Counted from the stretch's first letter, positions 8,572 through 14,696 are shown. The stretch is 64,000 bases of DNA from Marinobacterium alkalitolerans (GCF_017776525.1 NZ_JACVEW010000016.1:22752-86751); one strand, 5' to 3'. Made by a program: numbers and translations. Notes: generated from the letters alone by a model not told the origin.

Positions 8572-8796
8572 GTCATGATCCTGAAATCAAAAAGATCGGA
8601 TCAGTGACAATCAAAGGCGGGGAATCGTCAGATTCGCGCGAGAGTTGCCACTGACTTGGAGGTTGTGTGTGCGTGGAAAGAGAACATTGAGCACCTCCTG
8701 TATCTGTGGCCGGTGAATGGATAAGAGCGCACACATTAGCGCCAGCCCCCGGCAGAAGTCAACTGAAGGCGCAACCGAGCCGGTTACAATCAAGTG

Positions 8797-8827
8797 TTGA
8801 CCCGTCTACAGGTGCAGGGCTCAGGAT
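8797..8827 (+). promoter_or_regulatory. Candidate MerR-type promoter with a 19-bp spacer
   Basis: TTGACC (8797-8802) and CAGGAT (8822-8827) are separated by exactly 19 bp, the overlong spacer of MerR-controlled promoters. An imperfect dyad (TGACCC at 8798, GGGCTCA at 8817) lies between the hexamers. It sits just before the merR-like gene, suggesting autoregulation. The -10 match is only fair. Confidence 0.35.
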
Positions 8828-8856
8828 GCAGATTCTCGGTCAACGATGGAGCTTAT

Positions 8857-9366
8857 ATGCTGACAGTCACTCAACTCGCCAGACAATTTGGTATCTCGCG
8901 AACCACCATTTTGTATTACGAAAAGGAGCAACTGCTGCTGCCGGCCTGCCGTTCCGAGAACGGTTACCGCTGGTACGGTGAGGAAGAGGTTGAACGCCTG
9001 AGAGCCATCACCTCCTACCGCTCCTACGGACTGCCGGTTGCAAGCATCCATGCATTGTTGAAGCGAGATGGACAATCTCAAACGCAGATATTGAAAGACC
9101 ATTTCAATGAGCTGGAGAGAGAGATCCAAAACCTGCGAGCACAGCAGAAAGCCGTTGTTGTGCTGCTTCAAGAACCTGATCTGTTAGAGGAAAAGATTGT
9201 GAATAAAGAACGTTGGGTCGCCATTATGACCGCCGCCGGCTTCACTGAAAGTGACATGACCAAGTGGCATCAGAAGTTTGAGGAACTGGAACCTGAAGAG
9301 CATCAGAAGTTTCTCGAATCGCTGGGTATCTCCAGTGAAGAGATCAGCAAGATCCGAGCGCTCTAA
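8857..9366 (+). CDS. MerR-family transcriptional regulator
   Basis: The N-terminal winged helix-turn-helix MLTVTQLARQFGISRTTILY (residues 1-20), then YYEKEQLL and NGYRWYGEEEVERL, is classic MerR. A long dimerisation helix follows (about 75-115), then an acidic helical C-terminus (about 120-169; ELEPEEHQKFLESLGIS) that resembles the small effector domain of TipA-like or multidrug-type members rather than a metal-binding loop; no Cys metal site is present. ATG 8857 is chosen for the GGAG upstream, over a frame extension of 21 codons. Its 3' end overlaps the convergent acetyltransferase gene by 4 bases. Confidence 0.92.
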   Translation: MLTVTQLARQFGISRTTILYYEKEQLLLPACRSENGYRWYGEEEVERLRAITSYRSYGLPVASIHALLKRDGQSQTQILKDHFNELEREIQNLRAQQKAVVVLLQEPDLLEEKIVNKERWVAIMTAAGFTESDMTKWHQKFEELEPEEHQKFLESLGISSEEISKIRAL

Positions 9367-9851
9367 GTGCTGCTGGCCTCAGGGATGAGGCCAAGCTGCT
9401 TCTGCATAGAGAAATTGACCAGCGCCACCCCATTCCGGTGCACCCTGTTCTCCTTGATGACCGCAAACCCACGGTGCTCAAAGAAGGGCCTCGCGACAAG
9501 GGATGCCTCAACATACAGGCGCGTGATGCCTGCCTGCTTCGCCTCTGCAAGCAGATATTCGTAGAGCGAGGAAGCAACACCCCTGCCCTGATAATCCGGA
9601 TGGGTATAGAGGCAGTCGATATGGCCATCAGGGTCCAGCTCGATAAAGCCCGCAACCCGGCCTTCCATCAACGCCACAAAAGGCTGTTTCTCAGCCAGTC
9701 GCGCAGACCAGCGGTCATAATCCACAGGCGCGGGTGCCCAGGCATCCTTTTGTTCCTGTGTATAAACAGCCGGATCAATGGCGTGAACAGACGCGTAAAA
9801 CAGGTCTGCGATGTCACGCGACCACTCATCCAAGTAACTTCTGATATTCAT
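9363..9851 (-). CDS. GNAT-family N-acetyltransferase, YafP-like
   Basis: A 162-aa acetyltransferase with the acetyl-CoA loop HPDYQGRGVASSL (about residues 84-96) and a C-terminal EASLVARPFFEHRGFAVIKE block. The whole pattern, including the YTQEQKDAW region near residue 35, resembles E. coli YafP, linked there to resistance to some genotoxic compounds; the substrate here is unknown. The ATG at 9851 is used. A single gene, tail-to-tail with the MerR gene. Confidence 0.88.
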   Translation of the reverse strand: MNIRSYLDEWSRDIADLFYASVHAIDPAVYTQEQKDAWAPAPVDYDRWSARLAEKQPFVALMEGRVAGFIELDPDGHIDCLYTHPDYQGRGVASSLYEYLLAEAKQAGITRLYVEASLVARPFFEHRGFAVIKENRVHRNGVALVNFSMQKQLGLIPEASST

Positions 9852-9915
9852 GATGGCTGGTATTCCGTTTCAGGTGCGAGGCAGCCCATTTGAAAGTCAT
9901 CCGGCAAGATGGCCA

Positions 9916-10950
9916 TTATCCGCCCAGTACCACCGCATCCGGTATTTCATAGCGCTCGCTGCCGACCCGAATACGGTGCAGGTCATCTTCTTTCGTTGCC
10001 CCGAACTTGAGGTACCCTTCCGACTCGCTGACATCCGCACTGATGGGGATGCCCATACGGAAGAAGATCGCACGGGTACGGCCATCAGGCTTGTGGATAA
10101 CCACCGTCGCATAACCGCCACCTGCACGGGCAACGCCGAACTCGCACTGGCCCATTGGCTGCCCGGTGTGTTGTCCACACGGCAACATGCCCGTTGCATC
10201 ATACTCGCCCTGACCGGCGCGCAGTGCCGAGTCATCCGGCCCCAAGGCCACACTGCCATCCGGTGATACGGCCGGGCGGAGATACTCCGCGGCCACATAT
10301 CCACGCGGGCCACCGCCCAGCTGCTGAACGTCACACCAGTATCGGCCCAGCCCCTGTTGGCAGCCCAGATTGTCGAGCAGCGCCCCAGCGGCGTACTGAG
10401 TGAGCACCGGTGCAGACGTATTCGGTTGCGCGCGCAGGTTCAACGTCGTCATCACCTCCCAGTTGCGCGGCCCGCCCTGTTCCGGGGCAGCGGGCACATC
10501 GGCAGCCGACCAGCCACCGGTATTGGGCGCCCATGCATAAATGCCGCCATCGGCCATGAGGCTCATATACAGGCGGCCCTCTTTCAGCAGGTACGAGCGG
10601 ATGAACCCGGCCTGCGACAGGATCTGTTTTTCCAAGGACGTGGGCGGGCAGACAGCCGACACCCCCTCAACCGCACCCAACTCAAAATGCCCACTGGTCG
10701 CATCGCTTGCCTGCTGCGCAGACCAGCTGGCAGTGACGCGATTGCAGCCAAGCTGCAAACTGGCAGACCCATCACCGTGCAGCGACAGGGAATAAAGCGC
10801 GTGCTCATCGGGGCGGGTGATTCCTTGCGCATCATCCATGGACTGGAATTCCACCAGCCGCCACTGAGTATCCACCAACGGACCAGACGGCTCGGCCGCA
10901 GCGGTGCCGGCAACGAGCATTGAAACGACCGCAAGCAAGAGTCTCTTCAC
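9916..10950 (-). CDS. Exported protein with META and SH3-like domains
   Basis: The 344-aa product has a Sec signal peptide (residues 1-19, ending GTAAA-EP). A META/HslJ-like domain follows (about 25-130, with the typical LQLGCNRVTASW), then a bacterial SH3 segment (about 160-230, MTTLNLRAQPNTSAPVLTQY), then an unassigned 90-residue C-terminal region. It is probably periplasmic; META proteins are linked to envelope or heat stress and SH3b domains to cell-wall binding. The start is GTG at 10950, with AGGA five bases upstream. It appears to be monocistronic. Confidence 0.82.
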   Translation of the reverse strand: MKRLLLAVVSMLVAGTAAAEPSGPLVDTQWRLVEFQSMDDAQGITRPDEHALYSLSLHGDGSASLQLGCNRVTASWSAQQASDATSGHFELGAVEGVSAVCPPTSLEKQILSQAGFIRSYLLKEGRLYMSLMADGGIYAWAPNTGGWSAADVPAAPEQGGPRNWEVMTTLNLRAQPNTSAPVLTQYAAGALLDNLGCQQGLGRYWCDVQQLGGGPRGYVAAEYLRPAVSPDGSVALGPDDSALRAGQGEYDATGMLPCGQHTGQPMGQCEFGVARAGGGYATVVIHKPDGRTRAIFFRMGIPISADVSESEGYLKFGATKEDDLHRIRVGSERYEIPDAVVLGG

Positions 10951-11035
10951 AATTCCTGGCCCCTCCGGAGCTCATACATGTTTTGGCAGCACCGCACACC
11001 GAAGCGCATAGGTGCCTCACGTCTCGGTGCCAGAT

Positions 11036-11066
11036 CCTGAGCAGTTACGATGCCCCTTCGCTCAGG
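11036..11066. repeat. Inverted repeat between NERD gene and META/SH3 gene
   Basis: Perfect 7-bp arms (CCTGAGC / GCTCAGG) with a 17-nt loop, 12 bases downstream of the NERD-gene stop. No T-run follows on either strand, so it is not a canonical terminator. It could stabilise the 3' end or mark an old insertion boundary; both are speculation. Confidence 0.4.
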
Positions 11067-11078
11067 CTATCACCAAGC

Positions 11079-11501
11079 TTAAGCATGCAACTTACACTCT
11101 TCCAGACTCAGCAGCCCTTGCAGCGCCTTGAGGTGCTTGTAGTTCTGATGCAGCGGACTTTGAAACCTGCTGGAATGCTTGAAAATCTTCTGCGTCCACT
11201 GCTTCTGATGCGGGCTGCCAAAGCTCCAGCCCTGAATGTTTTTCGTCTCGACCACAAACACGCCGTAAGCGGACACGATCACATGATCGATCTGAGTCGT
11301 CCCCTCAGCGGCTGGCAGGGTCACATTCTTGATAAGGGGGTAGTGATTTTGATCCAGCAGGTACCTTGCTGACAGGTTAACGATCAGCTCGCCCATCACG
11401 CCCTTGAACCAGGGTGACTTGAGAACACCTGCAAGGATAAAAAGAGGAATCAGATACCAGAGTGTACTGAACACCTGACTGATAAGTGGGACAAAATCCA
11501 T
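11079..11501 (-). CDS. Membrane-anchored NERD (nuclease-related) domain protein
   Basis: One N-terminal membrane helix (about residues 12-27) precedes a NERD domain: GELIVN (E39), TTQIDHVIVSAYGVFVVETK (D72, E85-x-K87, the PD-(D/E)xK-like core) and the closing block SPLHQNYKHLKAL. At 140 aa it stops right after the NERD core, whereas many relatives continue another 60-100 residues, often with a zinc ribbon, so it may be a short version or truncated. The role of NERD proteins is not settled; DNA processing is suggested by the fold. AGGA lies 10 bases before the ATG. It flanks the AT-rich island. Confidence 0.82.
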   Translation of the reverse strand: MDFVPLISQVFSTLWYLIPLFILAGVLKSPWFKGVMGELIVNLSARYLLDQNHYPLIKNVTLPAAEGTTQIDHVIVSAYGVFVVETKNIQGWSFGSPHQKQWTQKIFKHSSRFQSPLHQNYKHLKALQGLLSLEECKLHA

Positions 11502-11567
11502 TTTATTGTATTCCTATATTTAATAACGCTTGCAGCACTCACTCATACGGGGAGGCGTGTCAGATTA

Positions 11568-11587
11568 ATACTGTCACTTTACAGTAT
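11568..11587. repeat. Inverted repeat at the left edge of the AT-rich island
   Basis: Perfect 7-bp arms (ATACTGT / ACAGTAT) around a 6-nt loop, 26 bases after the broken small gene's stop. No T-run follows, so it is not a clear terminator. It could be the palindrome of a degenerate attC-like site whose core would be the GTTATTA near 11520. Confidence 0.4.
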
Positions 11588-11612
11588 GGATAATTTAGTA
11601 GTGGCTTACCTG

Positions 11613-11917
11613 CTACATAAACGCAGTTAATTTCCCAGCATTTACAGGTCTTTCTTGCACACCAATATTCTGCCATGCATCGATTATATACTGCTCTTCA
11701 CCGCTATATTTAGGAGTTCCTCCTACACCTCCGGAACCAGCACAGTCTCCAGCTGCGGATATTAGATTACGCACCCCAATACCATTGACGATAACAATAA
11801 CGCATACCGATACTCCGGCGCTTAATCGAGCTCCTATTTGCTCATTTATCCAACTGTAGTTGCATCATCGCGCCAAGTCCTTTCTTCGCTATCGCCTACT
11901 CTCACTTTGATTTCCAT
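11613..11917 (-). pseudogene. Frameshifted small gene in the AT-rich island
   Basis: An ATG at 11917 with a strong AGGAGAG site opens a frame that reads MEIKVRVGDSEERTWRDDAT and stops after 23 codons. From about 11850 another frame continues without interruption to a stop at 11613, encoding about 78 residues (VSWINEQIGARLSAGVS, a Gly-rich loop, then YSGEEQYIIDAWQNIGV). One net base deletion (or two-base insertion) near 11845-11860 would join the two into a protein of about 101 aa. I recognise no family. A sequencing error, a real decayed gene, or less likely programmed frameshifting would all explain it. Its start lies about 20 bases behind the GTTAAGC core. Confidence 0.55.
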
Positions 11918-11935
11918 AGCACTCTCCTTGTAGGT

Positions 11936-12002
11936 GCTTAACGCCGTTATAAATTGCCGAAAGAAGCGCAGCGTATTGAGGTCAATTTCATAACTTTCTT
12001 AG
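11936..12002 (-). repeat. attC-like imperfect palindrome after the HEPN-type gene
   Basis: On the plus strand, arms GTTAT-AAATTG-CC (11946-11958) and GG-T-CAATTT-C-ATAAC (11980-11994) pair over 13 bp, leaving two single unpaired bases on the same arm. Extrahelical bases of this kind are a hallmark of integron attC sites. On the minus strand the structure is followed by GGC and GTTAAGC, a fit to the R' consensus GTTRRRY, and it begins at the stop codon of the upstream gene, as attC sites often do. The R'' half (TTCTAAG) fits RYYYAAC poorly. Confidence 0.45.
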
Positions 12003-13348
12003 AACTGCGATTCGCACGCTAACTCTTCAGCTTGCTCCACTTCAGATTTTCTTGTTTCTGCAATCTGACTTAATTTAGAAGAGTATTTATATCCATATAC
12101 CTTTTCGTAACCACTATAGAACTCGCTAGAATCACGGAACTCTCTAAACAACGGCCAATCGTGATATGCGATCTCATTTATTAATTCACCCTCTTTTCCA
12201 ATCTTACACATTATTTCTTCTGCTTTAGAGTAATCACCTGTAAGAATTGAATAGGCCAACTTAAAATCATATGTAGTCGCTGACCAATCCTTCTTATCTA
12301 AAATTTCCTTTGCCTCTTTTCGCTTGTCAATCGAACAAAGTGCAATTGCATGATTTACTGAAAATATCCGTTCCATTTCGTCGGTAGATATATTTGGGAG
12401 ACTCTGAGCAAATTTGCTGATTGATATAGCTTTACCCCAGTGCTCCATATGCAAATAATTAAATACGATATTGCTAAGGTGGGTATCAGCTTTTTCAATA
12501 TCCTTATCAAATATTTTGCGCCAAAGAGTATGCCCTAACATAGTCCCAACATGAGCGATCAGCATGCATGACTGGAAAAGATATTTTGCCCCTATTTCTA
12601 GTTGATCGCCCTCTACTATATCCTGTTTTATTTTACATCCAACTTCTCGGCAAACGTCCAAGTACTGTTTGCTGACTATTCCATCGCAGTGAGTAAATAA
12701 GTTCCGTCTCTGGGCACGCTCTATAAAGTATGGCCACTCATCAAACTTGGTAAGTTTAATAGAGAACTTGTTTTCAAGATCCTTGAATTGTTCAATATAG
12801 CTTTTTCTTCTGATCGTTTCGATTTCTTTATCCAAAAATACTTGTCTAAGTTCATCCATAGATTCATATTTCAATGCTTCCGGTAAAGAAATCTCTTTAT
12901 TGATATTTTTATATAAATCTGGATTTTTTCTATACAAAACAGTTATTAGGTCGCCAACAAATTTATCAAATGCGGAAAATAGACTTATAAAAAGGCTTCT
13001 TTCCAGAGTAGTTACAGGTGATGACCTATTGTGCCTTTCGATTTCCCTTATGGTTTTCCTCAATTCCTTAATCGTCAAAACCCTAGCAGTTTCTTCTTTA
13101 TCCTCTTCAATTTCCTTTTGATATTTTTCAATATCACCCTTTAGCTTTTTCGCATTATCTTCATAACTTTTTAATGCCGCTAAAATATATTCCTTTGCAC
13201 AATCCTCAATATCAAGAATCCTGTGGAGAAAGGTGTCAATTACATCTGGAACTTCAAGTTCTTCTGATGTCATTACTGGACTATTATCACCTTTCAAATT
13301 CGCTTCAGACTCATTTTCTATTTCATTTTTTTCTGTTCGATCATTCAC
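11999..13348 (-). CDS. HEPN-like domain protein with helical-repeat C-terminus
   Basis: A 449-aa, AT-rich-encoded protein. Residues 1-40 are polar and acidic; about 55-108 look like a coiled coil; about 112-235 form a helical domain ending in ERAQRRNLFTHCDGIVS, whose R215-N-L-F-T-H220 is the RX4-6H catalytic signature of HEPN ribonucleases, with the polar residue after Arg that is typical. About 285-400 look like TPR-type helical pairs. No nucleotidyltransferase (MNT) partner is adjacent. HEPN proteins are common toxins and effectors in defence and toxin-antitoxin systems, and a role in phage defence is inferred from motif and setting. The RNase activity itself is not shown. Confidence 0.8.
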   Translation of the reverse strand: MNDRTEKNEIENESEANLKGDNSPVMTSEELEVPDVIDTFLHRILDIEDCAKEYILAALKSYEDNAKKLKGDIEKYQKEIEEDKEETARVLTIKELRKTIREIERHNRSSPVTTLERSLFISLFSAFDKFVGDLITVLYRKNPDLYKNINKEISLPEALKYESMDELRQVFLDKEIETIRRKSYIEQFKDLENKFSIKLTKFDEWPYFIERAQRRNLFTHCDGIVSKQYLDVCREVGCKIKQDIVEGDQLEIGAKYLFQSCMLIAHVGTMLGHTLWRKIFDKDIEKADTHLSNIVFNYLHMEHWGKAISISKFAQSLPNISTDEMERIFSVNHAIALCSIDKRKEAKEILDKKDWSATTYDFKLAYSILTGDYSKAEEIMCKIGKEGELINEIAYHDWPLFREFRDSSEFYSGYEKVYGYKYSSKLSQIAETRKSEVEQAEELACESQF

Positions 13349-13391
13349 TTTACTTTTTCCTATATACTAAAATTATTCCGTTCAACCCACG

Positions 13392-13477
13392 TTCTAACGC
13401 CACACACAGAGACCGGCAAAAAGCGTAGCATTTTGACGGTTCCGGCGACTAGCGGGAGCAAATGCTGTGCCTTTTTA
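13392..13477 (-). repeat. Second attC-like site, after the membrane zinc-ribbon gene
   Basis: Arms ACCGGCAAAA and TTTTGACGGT (13412-13421, 13431-13440, plus strand) pair at 9 of 10 positions around a 9-nt loop; an outer CACAG / CTGTG pair (13405, 13465) encloses it. On the minus strand the site ends in GGC and GTTAGAA. Its apical part (GCTACGCTT) and the spacing to GGCGTTA closely mirror the site at 11936 (GCTGCGCTT), so the two appear to be related elements. The site starts at the upstream gene's stop codon. Confidence 0.4.
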
Positions 13478-13828
13478 AAGAAAACTTCCAACATTATCCG
13501 ATGTCCATCTACATTTTTTACACTTATAGGCAACACTATGTATATATAGATATAACAATAGACTCCGTTTATGACACCTAGGACATTTAGTAGGTAACAA
13601 TCTCGGAATAATAAAAAAATGTAGGACCAAAACCGTGAAAATCCCTAGCGCAAACGAGATATTTTCGTAAGTACTTCCAGAAAAGTTAAAATAATTTGTA
13701 ATAGGTAGTACTAGATGCGTTGATAATTTTTCACTGTTTTTAACAAAGGTTATATAAACGATAAGCCATACTATAATCCCAAGCATAGTATGAGGAATTT
13801 TTGATCGAAGAAATCTTTTTTTATACAT
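13475..13828 (-). CDS. Small membrane protein with C-terminal zinc ribbon
   Basis: The 117-aa product has a basic N-terminus, membrane helices at about 13-29 and 55-75, and a C-terminal zinc ribbon with CPRC (C82, C85) and CKKC (C103, C106), predicted cytoplasmic. I recognise no named family. AT-rich codons like the neighbouring 449-aa gene. Its ATG lies only 5 bases after a GTTAAAT core, so it likely relies on an upstream promoter or a very short leader. It may act with the HEPN-like protein downstream, but the two are about 125 bp apart with a palindrome between, so this is only a possibility. Confidence 0.75.
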   Translation of the reverse strand: MYKKRFLRSKIPHTMLGIIVWLIVYITFVKNSEKLSTHLVLPITNYFNFSGSTYENISFALGIFTVLVLHFFIIPRLLPTKCPRCHKRSLLLYLYIHSVAYKCKKCRWTSDNVGSFL

Positions 13829-13832
13829 AGTT

Positions 13833-13870
13833 ATTTAACAGCACAATTATGAGGATTTCTACCTCATAAT
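13833..13870 (-). repeat. 9-bp palindrome plus GTTAAAT core before the zinc-ribbon gene
   Basis: Perfect arms (ATTATGAGG / CCTCATAAT on either strand) flank a 7-nt loop at 13846-13870; on the minus strand GTTAAAT follows 6 bases later, immediately before the start codon at 13828. The core fits GTTRRRY. The palindrome is shorter than usual for attC and has no extrahelical base, so it may be a third, degenerate site or an operator. Confidence 0.35.
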
Positions 13871-13878
13871 AATCATTA

Positions 13879-14052
13879 TCAGGTATACTTTTTAATTCTT
13901 TCAGCACCATATAGCCAACTGATCAGTAAGAATAAAGTTTTAAGAAGATTGCCAAAAAGGTAAAACCGATTGGCAGGAGCATGTGCAACGGATAATGCCC
14001 GTAAAGGCAGCCATGAAGGCATGAGAGAAAAGCATAGGCGGGTTGAGGCCAT
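13879..14052 (-). CDS. Possible small protein (57 aa), island edge
   Basis: From ATG 14052, with GAAGGAG eight bases upstream, a 57-aa frame runs to a TGA at 13879. It reads MASTRLCFSLMPSWLPLRAL and has a hydrophobic segment (about 32-49, LFGNLLKTLFLLISWLYG) with a basic end, so it could be a single-pass membrane peptide. A plus-strand frame (13970-14155) overlaps it but has no ribosome site. The first half is GC-rich and the second AT-rich, so the compositional edge of the island falls inside it. Low confidence. Confidence 0.3.
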   Translation of the reverse strand: MASTRLCFSLMPSWLPLRALSVAHAPANRFYLFGNLLKTLFLLISWLYGAERIKKYT

Positions 14053-14214
14053 CCCTGATACTCCTTCATTTCGTGCTGACTGCATCCGTGCCTTCAACTA
14101 TCCGGCACGGTACTCCCTGTCATCCATTCCCAACACTATAGCCAGCCGAATCTGAGCTGACTACCCAACCTAAGTAAAATCCCGAACACCGGAATACGGC
14201 ACTCTGCCCCCTAA

Positions 14215-14247
14215 ACAAAAAAAGCCCACCGATCTCTCGGCAGGCTT
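14215..14247 (-). terminator. Intrinsic terminator after the small exported-protein gene
   Basis: On the minus strand a stem of AAGCC and CCGA pairing with TCGG and GGCTT, with a small internal mismatch and a GAGA loop, is followed by a run of seven T. It ends the gene at 14266. Confidence 0.85.
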
Positions 14248-14265
14248 CTATTCTGATGCCCGGCG

Positions 14266-14526
14266 TTACATCGAACTGGCGTTCAGCAGCATCCGCATAG
14301 CCTCGGCGAGTTTCTTCTCGGCTCCCCGATGATCACCAGCCTTGTGTGCGGCCATACCTTCATCGTGCAGCTGCATCACCTGAGTGCGCACCTCATCGCT
14401 GACCTTGATGTTGGCGAGTCCGTTTTCTATCGCTTTGCCGTCCATGGGGCAGTGGCCCGCCAAAGCCGTTGCAGACAGCGTTGACGCTAACAGTGCCGTA
14501 AAGCACATGGTTTTTAATCTGGACAT
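14266..14526 (-). CDS. Small exported helical protein of unknown function
   Basis: The 86-aa precursor has a Sec signal peptide (about 1-23, ending ATALA-GH). The mature 63 residues begin GHCPMDGKAIENGL and continue as helices rich in charged residues (DEGMAAHKAGDHRGAEKKL). A CPMDG motif and several His and Met could bind a metal, but nothing proves it. A strong GAGAGGTGG site precedes the ATG at 14526. The gene has its own terminator, and its promoter region carries repeated TGAGT half-sites, so it looks like a tightly regulated single gene. Confidence 0.85.
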   Translation of the reverse strand: MSRLKTMCFTALLASTLSATALAGHCPMDGKAIENGLANIKVSDEVRTQVMQLHDEGMAAHKAGDHRGAEKKLAEAMRMLLNASSM

Positions 14527-14540
14527 GACCCACCTCTCTT

Positions 14541-14567
14541 TTGAGTGATACTCAACGGTCTGAGTAT
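14541..14567. promoter_or_regulatory. Repeated TGAGT/ACTCA operator-like site
   Basis: Two overlapping perfect inverted repeats: TTGAGT-3 nt-ACTCAA (14541-14555) and ATACTCA-6 nt-TGAGTAT (14548-14567), giving three alternating half-sites. The minus-strand TATACT overlapping the right arm would be a -10 for the small exported-protein gene, so a repressor or activator bound here could control it. The regulator is unknown. Confidence 0.45.
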
Positions 14568-14696
14568 AGTTCAGCTACTTCCACATACCTGTACGTGCCG
14601 ATTCAATATTTGGATACGACGCAAAGGAAGGCTGAACTGGGCAACAGGCGTCACTTTCGCAGGCAGCTAACCTGCGTGAGGCCAAAGGGCTGACGC

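Larger units (their letters stand above)
11521..13870 (-). other. AT-rich island, candidate integron-cassette cluster without integrase
   Basis: The GC-rich background changes abruptly to AT-rich DNA at about 11502 and returns at about 13970-14050. All genes in the stretch are on the minus strand, each starting close behind a GTTRRRY-like core (GTTAAGC at 11942-11936, GTTAGAA at 13398-13392, GTTAAAT at 13839-13833) and each preceded or followed by an imperfect palindrome. That is the layout of integron gene cassettes with attC sites. No integrase gene, attI or transposase is visible in the window, and the R'' halves of the sites match the consensus poorly, so this is a hypothesis. The 497 bp of 11502-11998 hold only a broken small gene and these sites. 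Confidence 0.4.

Noticed and set aside
8611..8793. 60-aa minus-strand frame in the MerR-methyltransferase gap
   Set aside because: No ribosome site; covers a region more likely to be promoter DNA.
13970..14155. Plus-strand 61-aa frame over the island edge
   Set aside because: No ribosome site, no hydrophobic or domain pattern; the minus frame is slightly better supported.
11502..14265. Prophage or insertion sequence as the source of the AT-rich island
   Set aside because: No transposase, integrase, phage structural gene or terminal inverted repeats with target duplication could be seen.
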